Below, one piece after another: positions 29,649-39,067 of a stretch of DNA of 64,000 bases. The notes below the pieces were generated by a model that was given only the letters and a program-made list of their open reading frames with translations, made no database searches and was not told the origin of the DNA. The stretch is from Gemmatimonadaceae bacterium (GTDB lineage: Bacteria; Gemmatimonadota; Gemmatimonadetes; Gemmatimonadales; Gemmatimonadaceae): positions 186,001-250,000 of the forward strand of contig DATNEW010000031.1 in assembly GCA_035606695.1 (NCBI GenBank), given 5' to 3'. Every line of letters begins with the position of its first letter. Within the stretch, counting starts at the first letter, position 1. The position numbers and the translations under genes are program-made.

Positions 29649-29824
29649 GCGTAGCGAAGGGGAGTCGAGGGACCCCCATCCGGGCGGAGGAGTTCTCCGT
29701 AGTGAAGGGGGTCCCTCGACTGCGGCGCTACGCGCCTTCGCTCGGGATGACATAAGGGGGGGCGCTACGCGCCTTCGCTCGGGATGAAATAAGGGGAACG
29801 CTGCGCGGCTCCGCTCGGGATGAC
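29629..29824. repeat. Dispersed palindromic repeat, copy c, 124-bp unit plus two extra end units
   Basis: The main unit, 29629-29752, has terminal inverted repeats (GTCATCCCGAGC and GCTCGGGATGAC) and an inner perfect 15-bp stem, 29663-29677 with 29707-29721, enclosing a smaller GGAG/CTCC hairpin. The right end is then repeated in tandem: GCGCTACGCGCCTTCGCTC-type units end near 29752, 29788 and 29822. The unit covers the last codons and stop of the amidase gene. It is an inverted match to copy d at 37788-37911, same length, with seven mismatches by eye. Confidence 0.85.
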
Positions 29825-29826
29825 AG

Positions 29827-30513
29827 CTACTTCGCGCTGTCGTCCTTCTCCCACAACCTGAACCCACCCTTGAACGCATTGTCGTTCGTCCCCAACCGCA
29901 CGAACTTCGGCAACCGCTTCATGTGCGGCGCATTCCCGCCGCCGAGCACGACGTAGTCAACCTCGAGCGCGGCGACGAAGAGGTCGATGATCTCAAGCAC
30001 GTGCGCGCGCCACTTCGGTTTTCCCAATCGCTTGTACCCGAGAGCGCCGACATATTCCTCGTAGGTCTTGCCGTGGCGATACGGCAGGTGCGCCAGCTCG
30101 AGCGGCACCACGACTCCGCCATGAATCATGGTCGTGCCCAGGCCGGTGCCGAGTCCCAGAAAGAGCATGTGTCCGCCGCGATAGCTGCCGAGCGCTTGCA
30201 TCGCCGCGTCGTTGATCATGCGCACCGGCTTCTTGAATGCGCGCGCATAGTCGAATCGCACCCAGCCGCGTCCGAGATTCCATGGCTCGTCCACCGGATG
30301 GTTGTCGCGCACCGGGGCCGGAAAGCCGATCGAGATGCGATCGTACTCCCAGTCCTCGGTGGCCGCGAGCACTTGCTCGACCATGCGCGCCGGCGTGAGC
30401 GTTGGCCCCGAGTCGAACATCCGCCGCGAACGCTTGCCGGTCGCGAGCAGCTTCACATGCGTGCCGCCGACGTCGATGACGAGAGTCTTCATGCGTTGAA
30501 CTTGCGCGCTCAT
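29827..30513 (-). CDS. ROK/polyphosphate-glucokinase-type sugar kinase
   Basis: 228 residues. The actin-like ATPase motifs are clear: LVIDVGGTHVKLLATG (phosphate 1), ISIGFPAPVRDN, MINDAAMQALG (catalytic Asp), FLGLGTGLGTTM (phosphate 2) and VVLGGGNAPHMKRLP (adenosine). The Cys-rich zinc motif of true ROK repressors is absent, and the length suits polyphosphate/ATP glucokinases. It would phosphorylate glucose or a related sugar in the cytosol. The start at 30513 overlaps the helicase stop by ATGA; an ATG at 30492 (MKTLVIDVGGT) is an alternative. Coupling to an SNF2 helicase is unusual. Confidence 0.85.
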   Translation of the reverse strand: MSAQVQRMKTLVIDVGGTHVKLLATGKRSRRMFDSGPTLTPARMVEQVLAATEDWEYDRISIGFPAPVRDNHPVDEPWNLGRGWVRFDYARAFKKPVRMINDAAMQALGSYRGGHMLFLGLGTGLGTTMIHGGVVVPLELAHLPYRHGKTYEEYVGALGYKRLGKPKWRAHVLEIIDLFVAALEVDYVVLGGGNAPHMKRLPKFVRLGTNDNAFKGGFRLWEKDDSAK

Positions 30514-33203
30514 TCGCCGGCGGACAACAACATCTCCAATTCTTCGCGGCCAATGCCGGCCAGCGCGCCCTGATCGCTGCCCAGGATGGCGTCGGCCAGC
30601 GCGCGTTTCGAGGCCTGAAGCTCGAGAACCTTTTCCTCGATCGTGCCCTTCGCGACGAGGCGTGTCGCGATCACACGGCGCGTTTGCCCAATGCGATGCG
30701 CGCGGTCGATCGCCTGCGCTTCGACGGCGGGGTTCCACCACGGATCGAGAAGATACACATAGTCGGCGGCCGTGAGATTCAATCCGTGGCCGCCCGCCTT
30801 GAGACTCACGAGAAAGAGCGGCGGTCCGTCCGCCGACTGAAAGCGATCGACGCGTGCCTCGCGATCGCGCGTGGCACCGTCGAGATACTCGTACGCAATG
30901 CCGTCCTCCTCCAGGCGGCGCCGCACCAGCGAGAGGAAGCTCGTGAACTGCGAGAACACCACGGCCTTGTGATCCTCGTCCACGATCTCGGCCAACGTCG
31001 GAATCAACGCGTCCAGCTTCGCGCTCGGCAAATTGGGGCGCGTGTGATCGGCGAGCACGGGGTGACACGCCGCTTGGCGCAGCCGCAGCAGCGCGGTGAG
31101 AATGTGCATGCGCGCCCCGCCAACGCCCACGCGGTCGATCTCGTCGAACACGGTGCGCCGCGTTTCGGCGAGCAACTGCATGTAGAACGCGCGCTGCGCC
31201 GGCTCCATGTCCACGTACAGCGTCTGTTCGACGCGCTCCGGCAGCTCGGGCGCGACCTGCTGCTTGGTCCGCCGCAGAATCACCGGGCGCAGCGCACGCT
31301 TGAGGATCTCGCGGCTCTCCTGGTGGTCGCCGGGAGGCGCGTCGGTAGCCAGATCGGCCATCAACCCGAACGTGGACGAGGCTCCGAGCATGCCGGGATT
31401 CAAGAACTCGAATAGACTCCAGAGCTCGTGGAGATGGTTCTCGATCGGCGTGCCGCTCAGCGCCAGGCGATGGCGCGCGCGCAACAGCCGCGCGGCTTTC
31501 GCCGACGCCGTGTTCGCATTCTTGATCGCCTGTGCCTCGTCGAGAATGGCATACTCGAAGTCGATCTCGCTGAGCTCGGCGATGTCGCTGCGCATCATGC
31601 CGTAGGTCGTGATGACGACGTCGTCCGTGTGGGGGTCGATCGCGCCGGGGCGGCGGCGCGCGACGCTGTAGTCGAGCACGCGCAGCGCCGGCGTGAATCG
31701 CTCGGCTTCGCGCAGCCAGTTGAAGACGAGCGAACGTGGAACGACGATGATCGATGGGCGCTTAGTCGCCGCCGCGGCGCGCCGAGCATCGAGGAGCGCC
31801 AGCACCTGAACCGTTTTGCCCAAACCCATGTCGTCGGCGAGGCAGCCGCCGAGCCCGAAGTCGCGCAGGAAGTCCAGCCAGCCGAGTCCTTCGCGCTGAT
31901 ACTCGCGCAGCGTTCCGACAAAGCTCGGCGCGGGGTCGGCGGGGGCGATCCCCTCGAACGAATGCAGCTTCTCGCGCGCACGCTCGAAGGTTTCGTCGAT
32001 CGACACGTCGGGTGTCGCGGACAGCAGCGCATCGAGCAAGCCGATCTGCGAGCGCGAAAAGCGTGTGACGCCCGCCTGTGGCGAACCGGCGGCGAGCGCC
32101 GGACCGAGACGCGACAGCCACTCGACGGGAACGAGGCCAACGCTGCCGTCGGACAGCGTGACCGTCGATTGACGTTTGCGAATTGCGTCGAGCAACGCGG
32201 GAAGCGGCGCGGTGGCGCCGTCGTAATCCACGACCATGTCGAGGTCGAACCAGTCGATGCCCGACCGCACCTGCGCGCGCGCCAAACCGGGAGCGCGATA
32301 CTGCACGCCGCTCGCGTCGACGCGCCAGCCTTCGCGCACGAGCTCCACGATGAGCGGCGCGAGGCGCGATCGCGCGATCGTGAGGCGATGCGGATCGTTG
32401 TCACGCTCGATGTCGGCGTGCACGCGCGCCGACGCCGTCGTCAAGCGCTCGCGTGCCGCACGCTCGGCATCGTAGTCGCGGCGCAGCAGCGTCATGCTGG
32501 CGCGATCGAAGATCGCTTCCTGCGGGTGATCGGCCGGAATGCGCACGTCGCCGTACTGGAAGCCGAGCGCGAGGATCGGGGTCGCGATCTTCCACGGCGA
32601 CGGATCCTGCGTGATCGAGAGCCACGGCCGCGGCGCAACGCGTCGTTCGTCGAGATGCACGTCCTCCGGCAAGGCGATCGACGGTGCGTGCGGCAACGCG
32701 TACAGAAGCTCGAGAATTTCGGGCAATTCGCCGTCGACGAGCGGAACGTTCGGCACGTTGCGCAGCGTGGCGGCAATGTGAGACACGCCGCCGTGATCGT
32801 AGCGCGCGAGCGCGCCGTTCATATATAGAAGGCCGTTCGGATGCAGGACCGCGGGTGCGTCGAGCGCCAACATTTGGTCGCCGCGCACGAGCGAGCCCGA
32901 GAGCGCGTGCGTCCCGTCGTCGCGCGATGTGACGCGCAACGCGAGTCGCCACGTGCCGGCGTCGTCCCAACGCGCGGCCTTCTTCGCGACCTGAGTGGCA
33001 GATTCGCGAACGTGACAGCGGCCCGTCGCGCAGATCGCGGCGAGCGTCTCTCCGACGTCGCTGCCGCGCAGCAGGCGACTCAGCGCGGGATCGATGTGCG
33101 CGACGTCAGCACCGGCATCGACGTAGACGCCGTCGTCCGGCGATCGCGGCGAGAGATCGACGACATACGACAGCCGGAGATTTGGCGGCCAGAATTCCGG
33201 CAT
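30510..33203 (-). CDS. SNF2-family DEAD/DEAH helicase
   Basis: 897 residues. The C-terminal ~470 residues hold the Swi2/Snf2 ATPase: LREYQREGLGWLDFLRDF, Walker A LADDMGLGKT, SIIVVPRSLVFNW, Walker B YAILDEAQAIKN, ALSGTPIENHLHELWSLFEFLNPG, RPVILRRTKQQV, KAVVFSQFTSFL, LVSLKAGGHGLNLTAADYV and DRAHRIGQTRRV. The N-terminal half is a bacterial-specific region of the type found in SWIM/Snf2 proteins, although no SWIM Cys-His motif is visible. These enzymes translocate on double-stranded DNA and remodel protein-DNA complexes; the bacterial role here is not known. Translationally coupled to the downstream sugar kinase. Confidence 0.93.
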   Translation of the reverse strand: MPEFWPPNLRLSYVVDLSPRSPDDGVYVDAGADVAHIDPALSRLLRGSDVGETLAAICATGRCHVRESATQVAKKAARWDDAGTWRLALRVTSRDDGTHALSGSLVRGDQMLALDAPAVLHPNGLLYMNGALARYDHGGVSHIAATLRNVPNVPLVDGELPEILELLYALPHAPSIALPEDVHLDERRVAPRPWLSITQDPSPWKIATPILALGFQYGDVRIPADHPQEAIFDRASMTLLRRDYDAERAARERLTTASARVHADIERDNDPHRLTIARSRLAPLIVELVREGWRVDASGVQYRAPGLARAQVRSGIDWFDLDMVVDYDGATAPLPALLDAIRKRQSTVTLSDGSVGLVPVEWLSRLGPALAAGSPQAGVTRFSRSQIGLLDALLSATPDVSIDETFERAREKLHSFEGIAPADPAPSFVGTLREYQREGLGWLDFLRDFGLGGCLADDMGLGKTVQVLALLDARRAAAATKRPSIIVVPRSLVFNWLREAERFTPALRVLDYSVARRRPGAIDPHTDDVVITTYGMMRSDIAELSEIDFEYAILDEAQAIKNANTASAKAARLLRARHRLALSGTPIENHLHELWSLFEFLNPGMLGASSTFGLMADLATDAPPGDHQESREILKRALRPVILRRTKQQVAPELPERVEQTLYVDMEPAQRAFYMQLLAETRRTVFDEIDRVGVGGARMHILTALLRLRQAACHPVLADHTRPNLPSAKLDALIPTLAEIVDEDHKAVVFSQFTSFLSLVRRRLEEDGIAYEYLDGATRDREARVDRFQSADGPPLFLVSLKAGGHGLNLTAADYVYLLDPWWNPAVEAQAIDRAHRIGQTRRVIATRLVAKGTIEEKVLELQASKRALADAILGSDQGALAGIGREELEMLLSAGE

Positions 33204-33227
33204 CCCTGAAAGATACGCTGCCGGCGC

Positions 33228-34445
33228 CTAGGGCTGGCGGCTCATCACGAAAGTCAGCGGTACCGTGTCTTTCGGCGAGATGGTCACGGTGACGGTGGTG
33301 TCCCGAAATCCGGCGCGGTGTAGGCGCAGGGTGTTCGTTCCCTCGGGAACGAAGAAGAGCGATACGGTCCCGGTCGCCGTGCTTTGCACGCGATTGCCGC
33401 TCACCGAATCGATCACGTCCACGTTCGGCAGCGGATCGCCCGTGCCCACGTCGTAGATCCCGACGATCCGAAACCGGTAGCGGGGAAGGTTGTCGACCGT
33501 GAACGCGTTCGCGTTGCGCCTGGACGTCGTATCCTCGGGCACGACGAAGGTCCCGAGCCCCGGCTTGTAGCCGATGCCTGGCTTCAGCACGATGAACATC
33601 GCCAGGTCGGAGTGATTCTTGTCCACCGACATGTCGAAGCAATCGTGATACGTCACTTCGGCGATGTGCTCGGGCTTGATCCCCTTGAGGATCGAGAGGA
33701 CGGTGTCCATGTGCGAGAACTGCGTGAATTGCGACGGAGTCGGCGGACGCGCGCCGACGCGTGACAGGCGCGGGTTCGGGCGCGGCATCGGCTTGTCGAA
33801 GACGCCGAGCGACTGCTTGCGGCTATACACGTATTGTGAATCCATGGGCGCGAGCACGATGCGCTTGCCGTTGATGAACACGTTCTCGATCCAACCGGTA
33901 CGATCGGTCCACGGGACTTCGCACGCCTTCGCGCCGCCGCGGCTGTTCATCATGTCCGGACGCAGCTTGAAGATGTCGCTCGCATCCAGCATCGTGCGAT
34001 TGCTGTTCTCGATATCCTCGGCGCTGAGATAATAGCTCTTTCGTTTGAGATCTTCGGCGGCGGAGACCTTCACTGTCTCGAGCGTCACCGGCGTGCGCAT
34101 GAGCCGCAGCTCGATGAACGTGCTGTCGCCCGCGGGAAGCGCGAAGAAGCGATAGGCGGCCTGGTAGCCGATGCGCCGCGCGATGAGCTGCAGCGATCCC
34201 GGACCCCGCGGCACGACGAGCCTCGTGCGCCCGGCGGCGTTGGTGGTCGCATGTGCGAGCGCGGTCGAGACGTCGCGCACGACGGAGACGTCGGCGTCGG
34301 GGACCGGCGCGCTGCTCGAGTCGAGCACGCGTACCGCGATCGTCACGTTGGGCGACGCCTGGCCGGTCGCGAGCGACGGCCGAAGGGCGAGGAGGGCGAG
34401 GAGGGCGACGACGGTGGCGAGGAGTCCCGAAATTCGAGGCCGCAT
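33228..34445 (-). CDS. Exported protein with carboxypeptidase-regulatory-like domains
   Basis: 405 residues from the ATG at 34445 (signal peptide MRPRISGLLATVVALLALLALRPSLATGQ). An N-terminal carboxypeptidase-regulatory-like fold (VRVLDSSSAPVPDADVSVVRD...ATTNAAGRTRLVVPRG) is followed by LETVKVSA and a TonB-plug-like middle part (SAEDIENSNRTMLDASDIFKLRPDMM, IENVFINGKRIVLA, HIAEVTYHDCFDMS), and a second regulatory-like domain at the C-terminus (VDVIDSVSGNRVQSTATGTVSLFFVPEGTNTLRLHRAGF). No barrel follows, so it resembles a plug without a receptor. It may be a periplasmic adaptor for outer-membrane assembly or uptake. Divergent from the second sortilin-like gene by 63 bp. Confidence 0.75.
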   Translation of the reverse strand: MRPRISGLLATVVALLALLALRPSLATGQASPNVTIAVRVLDSSSAPVPDADVSVVRDVSTALAHATTNAAGRTRLVVPRGPGSLQLIARRIGYQAAYRFFALPAGDSTFIELRLMRTPVTLETVKVSAAEDLKRKSYYLSAEDIENSNRTMLDASDIFKLRPDMMNSRGGAKACEVPWTDRTGWIENVFINGKRIVLAPMDSQYVYSRKQSLGVFDKPMPRPNPRLSRVGARPPTPSQFTQFSHMDTVLSILKGIKPEHIAEVTYHDCFDMSVDKNHSDLAMFIVLKPGIGYKPGLGTFVVPEDTTSRRNANAFTVDNLPRYRFRIVGIYDVGTGDPLPNVDVIDSVSGNRVQSTATGTVSLFFVPEGTNTLRLHRAGFRDTTVTVTISPKDTVPLTFVMSRQP

Positions 34446-34508
34446 GACCGCATAAAGTATGGGATGCACCGCGAGGCGGCCAGCGTGAAACCGGCTATCT
34501 TCGAACGC

Positions 34509-37500
34509 ATGCGCTCACTCGTCCTCCTTCTACTCGCGGCCGCACTTGGCGCGCAGTCGCCTGATTCCGCGCGGCTCGCCGTCGCGCTGTCCGGTCTCAA
34601 GCTGCGGTCGATCGGTCCCGCACTCACATCGGGCCGCATCGCCGACATCGCCGTCGCGCCCGACAAGAAGACATGGTTCGTGGCCACGGCGGCCGGTGGC
34701 GTTTGGAAGAGCACGAACGCCGGCGTGTCGTTTACGCCCGCGTTCGATCATGACGGTTCGTTCACGACCGGCGTGGTCGTGATCGATCCACACAATCCGA
34801 ACGTCGTGTGGGTGGGTTCAGGCGAGAACAACACGCAGCGCGTCGTCGCGTATGGCGACGGCGTGTACAAGTCGATCGACGGCGGACGGAGCTGGAAGAA
34901 CGTGGGGCTCAAGGAGTCCGAGCACATCGGCCGCATCGTCGTCGATCCGCGCAACTCCGACATCGTGTACGTCGCGGCGCAGGGGCCCTTGTTTCGAAAG
35001 GGCGGCGACCGCGGCATCTACAAGACGACCGACGGTGGCAAGACGTGGACGAAGCTCAGCGTTCCGGCGGATGAATGGACGGGCGCGAACGACATCCAGC
35101 TCGATCCGCGCGATCCCGACGTGCTCGTCGCGACGACGTGGCAGCGCGAGCGACGCGTGTTCGGCTTCATCGCGGGCGGGCCGGGGTCGGCGGTATATCG
35201 CTCGACGGACGCTGGACGCACATGGACCAAGTCGCAGTCGGGATTTCCCGACGTCGATCTCGGACGCATTGGGCTGTCGGCATCGGTCGGCGGCGCGCTG
35301 TACGCGATCGCCGAAGCAGCCGATGGCAAAGGCGGTTTCTTCCGGTCGCGCGACTTTGGCGCGAGCTGGGAGAAGATGAGCGGATATCAGAGTGGCGGAA
35401 ACTACTACAACGAGGTTTTCGCCGATCCGCTCAACGTCGACCGCGTGTACGCGATCGACGTCAATCTCAAGGTGAGCGACGATGGCGGCCGCACGTTCCA
35501 CAATGTCGGCGAGCAGCTCAAGCACGTCGACAACCACGTGGTGTGGATCGACCGCGACGACACGGATCATCTGATTGTCGGTTGCGACGGCGGTGTGTAC
35601 GAGACCTTCGACCGCGGGCACACGTGGCGTTTCTCGGCGAATCTGCCGGTGACGCAATACTATCGCGTGGCGACGGACAACTCGCGCCCGTTCTATCGAA
35701 TATTCGGCGGCGCGCAGGATAATTTTTCGGTGGGCGGCCCGAGTCGCACGCGCACGAACAACGGCATTCGCAACGCCGACTGGTTCATCACGAGCGGCGG
35801 CGACGGGTTTGGCAGCGTGGTCGATCCCGAGGATCCGAACACCGTCTATGCCGAGTCGCAGTTCGGCGTGCTGAGCCGGTTCAACCTGCGGACGGGCGAC
35901 GTCGTGGGCATTCAGCCGTTCGACTCCGTGGGCGAGGCGCTGCGGTGGAACTGGGATTCGCCGCTCTTCGTGAGCCCGCACTCGCACACGCGGATCTATT
36001 TCGCGTCGAACCGGCTGTACCGCAGCGACGACCGCGGCGATTCGTGGCGCGCCGTCTCGCCCGATCTCTCGCGCAACATCGACCGCAATCGCTTGAAGTT
36101 GATGGACCGTGTGTGGGGCGTGGACGCGGTGTCGAAGAACGTGAGCACGACGTTGTTCGGAACGATCGTCACGATCGCGGAATCGCCGGTCAAGGACGGT
36201 TTGCTGTTCGTGGGCACCGATGACGGGCGCCTGTCGATCAGCGAGAACAGCGGCGCGGCGTGGCGCGCGATCGACCATTTCCCCGGCGTGCCGGACACGA
36301 GCGTCGTGCAGCGAGTGGTGCCGAGCAATTTCGACGCGAACACGTTCTACGTGGTATTACAGAATTATCAATCCGGCGACTTCAAACCGTACGTGGTCAA
36401 GTCGGCGGACCTGGGGCGCACGTTCACGAACATCACGAGCAATCTGCCCGAGCGGGGCAGCACATGGAGTCTGGCGGAGGATCACGTCGACCGGAATCTG
36501 CTGTTCGTGGGCACGGAGTTCGGATTGTACGTGACCGTGGACGGCGGCAAGCGATGGATGCCGCTCAAGGGCGGCCTGCCGACGATTCAGGTGCGCGACG
36601 TGACGATCCAGCGGCGCGAGAACGATCTGGTGCTCGGGACGTTCGGCCGCGGCTTCTACGTGCTGGACGACTACGCGCCATTACGAAACTGGCATGAACA
36701 AACTGTCACACTCTACCCCGTGAAGCCGGCGCCGCTGTATGTCGAGTCGACGCCGCTCGGACTTCCGGGTGGATCGTTTCAGGGCGCGGGGATGTACATG
36801 GCGCAGAATCCGCCGTTCGGCGCCGTGATCACGTACTACATGCGCGACTCGCTCGCCGGGCGACGTTCGCAGCGACAGATCGCGGAGCGGGCGCTGGAGA
36901 AAAAGGGGGCGGACGTGCTCTATCCGCCGTGGGATACGCTGCGCGCCGAGGATCGTGAGGAGGCGCCGGCGGTGATCGTGTCGATCAGTGATGCGAGCGG
37001 TCAGGTCGTGCGGCGCTTCGTCGGATCGAACAGCGCAGGCATCAACCGCGTGGCGTGGGATCTTCGCCTCCAGCCGACCGCTCCCGTGAATGGTCCGCCG
37101 TACAAGCCCGATCCGGACTATCCGTTCACGTCGCCGCCGCTGGCGCCGTTCGCGCCGCCGGGAACGTATCAAGTGTCGTTGATGAGTCGCATCGATGGCA
37201 ATTTCTCGACGCTTGCCGGTCCGGTGCGCTTTCAGGTCGTGGATATGGATTCAGTGCCGGGCCGTGTGATGGCGACCCTCGCCGACCAACGACGCATTGG
37301 CGAGTTGGAGCGCTCGGTACTCGGCGCATCGGCATCGTTGAGCGAGGCGTTGACGCGCATTGGGTTTTTGAAGCGCGCGATTGACGAAGCGCCGTCCGCG
37401 GACACGTCGCTCGCGCGGCGCGTGCGCGCGCTGGAACAACAGTTGCGCGACGCCGAGGAGTCGCTCACCGGCGATCCGACGCGTGCCATTCGGCAGGAGG

Positions 37501-37736
37501 CGACTCAGACGTCGTTGCAAGCGCGGTTGAGCGGAGCGATCGGCAACGCATGGGGGAGTACGCTGTCAGCGCTCGATGCATCGCAGGCCGCGCAGGTGGA
37601 AATTGTTCGGCAGCGATTCCCGGCGATCGAGCAGCGTGTCAGGCAGCTGGTGGCGGTCGAGTTGCCGAATCTGGAGCGGGATGCGGAGCGCGCGGGGGTG
37701 CCGTGGACGCCGGGGCGGGTGCCGCCGGGGGCGTAA
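34509..37736 (+). CDS. Second sortilin-like/BNR-repeat beta-propeller protein (1075 aa)
   Basis: The start at 34509 gives a signal peptide (MRSLVLLLLAAALGAQ); the open frame upstream to 34251 overlaps the divergent gene and is not coding. Repeated Asp-boxes mark blades: KSTNAGVSF, KSIDGGRSW, KTTDGGKTW, RSTDAGRTW, RSRDFGASW, VSDDGGRTF, ETFDRGHTW, RSDDRGDSW, KSADLGRTF and VTVDGGKRW. A GGAQDNFSVGGPSRT-type loop and NADWFITSGGDGFGSVVDPED are typical of this bacterial family. The C-terminal quarter has an Ig-like part (GINRVAWDLRLQPT) and a helical, coiled-coil-prone end (ALEQQLRDAEESLTG). Role: extracellular binding, enzymatic activity unproven. A palindromic repeat follows. Confidence 0.87.
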   Translation: MRSLVLLLLAAALGAQSPDSARLAVALSGLKLRSIGPALTSGRIADIAVAPDKKTWFVATAAGGVWKSTNAGVSFTPAFDHDGSFTTGVVVIDPHNPNVVWVGSGENNTQRVVAYGDGVYKSIDGGRSWKNVGLKESEHIGRIVVDPRNSDIVYVAAQGPLFRKGGDRGIYKTTDGGKTWTKLSVPADEWTGANDIQLDPRDPDVLVATTWQRERRVFGFIAGGPGSAVYRSTDAGRTWTKSQSGFPDVDLGRIGLSASVGGALYAIAEAADGKGGFFRSRDFGASWEKMSGYQSGGNYYNEVFADPLNVDRVYAIDVNLKVSDDGGRTFHNVGEQLKHVDNHVVWIDRDDTDHLIVGCDGGVYETFDRGHTWRFSANLPVTQYYRVATDNSRPFYRIFGGAQDNFSVGGPSRTRTNNGIRNADWFITSGGDGFGSVVDPEDPNTVYAESQFGVLSRFNLRTGDVVGIQPFDSVGEALRWNWDSPLFVSPHSHTRIYFASNRLYRSDDRGDSWRAVSPDLSRNIDRNRLKLMDRVWGVDAVSKNVSTTLFGTIVTIAESPVKDGLLFVGTDDGRLSISENSGAAWRAIDHFPGVPDTSVVQRVVPSNFDANTFYVVLQNYQSGDFKPYVVKSADLGRTFTNITSNLPERGSTWSLAEDHVDRNLLFVGTEFGLYVTVDGGKRWMPLKGGLPTIQVRDVTIQRRENDLVLGTFGRGFYVLDDYAPLRNWHEQTVTLYPVKPAPLYVESTPLGLPGGSFQGAGMYMAQNPPFGAVITYYMRDSLAGRRSQRQIAERALEKKGADVLYPPWDTLRAEDREEAPAVIVSISDASGQVVRRFVGSNSAGINRVAWDLRLQPTAPVNGPPYKPDPDYPFTSPPLAPFAPPGTYQVSLMSRIDGNFSTLAGPVRFQVVDMDSVPGRVMATLADQRRIGELERSVLGASASLSEALTRIGFLKRAIDEAPSADTSLARRVRALEQQLRDAEESLTGDPTRAIRQEATQTSLQARLSGAIGNAWGSTLSALDASQAAQVEIVRQRFPAIEQRVRQLVAVELPNLERDAERAGVPWTPGRVPPGA

Positions 37737-37748
37737 CAGCGCCCGCTA

Positions 37749-37936
37749 TTGTCATCCCGAGCGGAGGCGCGGAGCGTTCCCCGCTATTGTCATCCCGAGC
37801 GGAGGCGCGGAGCGCCGGAGTCGAGGGACCCCCTTCACTACGGAGAGCTCCTCCGTCGGGACGGGGGTCCCTCGACTCCCCTTCGCTACGCTCAGGGTCG
37901 CTCGGGATGACAGCGAGCCGCGCTCGCTCAGGATGA
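37749..37936. repeat. Dispersed palindromic repeat, copy d, 124-bp unit with duplicated left end
   Basis: The main unit, 37788-37911, has the terminal inverted repeats and a perfect 17-bp inner stem, 37817-37833 with 37863-37879, enclosing CGGAG/CTCCG. A partial left-end duplicate (TTGTCATCCCGAGCGGAGG) precedes it at 37749, and a degenerate right end follows (GCTCAGGATGAC, to 37936). The reverse complement of the unit matches copy c almost base for base. It fills the gap between the sortilin-like gene and the MetX-like hydrolase gene. Confidence 0.85.
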
Positions 37937-37967
37937 CAAAACGGCGCGACCGCTCCACGTTTCCCGC

Positions 37968-39056
37968 ATGCCACGCCCCATCCTCGCCGCGGTGCTCGCC
38001 CTCTGCGCGACCACTGCCGCCGCGCAACAGCGCCCGGACCGCGCCGAACATCACGAATTCGCGATTGCGAACTTTCATACCGAAAGCGGCGTCACGCTGC
38101 CGAAAGCGATCGTCGTCTACGGCACGTACGGCCATCTGAATGCCGCGCGCGACAACGTCGTGCTGCTGCCGTCACACTACATGGCCAACCATCACGGCTA
38201 CGAGTGGTTGATCGGGCCGGGTCGCGCGCTCGACACCGCGACGATGTTTCTGGTCGCGACGGAGCTCTTCGGCAACGGCCACTCGTCGAGTCCAAGCAAC
38301 ACGCCCGAGCCGTATCACGGGCCGCGCTTTCCGGTGATGACGATCCGCGACAACGTCGAGGCGGTCCATCGATTACTCGCCGAGGATCTGCACGTCACGC
38401 ATCTGCGCGCGGTGATCGGCTTCTCGATGGGCGCGCAGCAGGCGTTTCAGTGGGCCGTGAGCTACCCCGCGTTCGAGGATCGCGTCGTCGCGACGTCGGG
38501 CACCGCGAAGACGTACGGGCACGGCATCATGAGATTGGAAAGTCAGATCGCGGCGATCGAGACCGATCCGACATTCAACAACGGCGACTACACCGAGCAG
38601 CCGAAGAAAGGCCTCGAGGCGTTCGGCATGGTGTGGGCACCGTGGCTCTACTCGCAGGAATGGTGGCGCAGAGAATTGTGGAAGACCACGGTGCCGGCCG
38701 GCACGACGCTCGAGCAATACATGGCGCGCTTTCGCAACTTCATTCCCGGCGCGGACGCCAACGATCTGATTCTCCAATGCCGCACCTGGGAGAAGCACGA
38801 CGTCGGCATGACGCCGGGCTTCAACGGCAGTGTCGAGGCGGCGCTCAGATCGATCAAGGTGCCGTTTCTCTACATGCCCTCCGAGACCGATTTGTATTTC
38901 CCGGTCGGCGATGCGCGCTACGAATCGCAGTTCATGTCGACGGTCAAGCTCGTGCCGATTCCGTCGCTGTGGGGCCATCCCGCGGGCGCCGGCGCCAACC
39001 CGCAGGATCGCGACTTCCTCAACTCACGCATCTCGGCGTTTCTGGCGGGGCGCTGA
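37968..39056 (+). CDS. Secreted alpha/beta hydrolase of the MetX (homoserine acetyltransferase)-like group
   Basis: 362 residues with a short signal peptide (MPRPILAAVLALCATTAAAQ). The fold is that of homoserine O-acetyltransferase-like alpha/beta hydrolases: ESGVTLPKAIVVYGTYG, VLLPSHYMANHHGYEWLIGPGRALDT, PVMTIRDNVEAVHRLL, nucleophile Ser in AVIGFSMGAQQAFQWA, Asp in PSETDLYFPVGDARYES and His in SLWGHPAGAG. Export is odd for methionine synthesis, so an esterase/thioesterase role in the periplasm is more likely. The stop is 11 bp from the convergent ADOP permease stop. Confidence 0.85.
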   Translation: MPRPILAAVLALCATTAAAQQRPDRAEHHEFAIANFHTESGVTLPKAIVVYGTYGHLNAARDNVVLLPSHYMANHHGYEWLIGPGRALDTATMFLVATELFGNGHSSSPSNTPEPYHGPRFPVMTIRDNVEAVHRLLAEDLHVTHLRAVIGFSMGAQQAFQWAVSYPAFEDRVVATSGTAKTYGHGIMRLESQIAAIETDPTFNNGDYTEQPKKGLEAFGMVWAPWLYSQEWWRRELWKTTVPAGTTLEQYMARFRNFIPGADANDLILQCRTWEKHDVGMTPGFNGSVEAALRSIKVPFLYMPSETDLYFPVGDARYESQFMSTVKLVPIPSLWGHPAGAGANPQDRDFLNSRISAFLAGR

Positions 39057-39067
39057 TCCAGGTTGAT

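Noticed and set aside
29629-29824. CRISPR array at the tandem end units
   Set aside because: Units are few, adjacent without unique spacers, and no cas gene is present; they belong to the palindromic repeat family.
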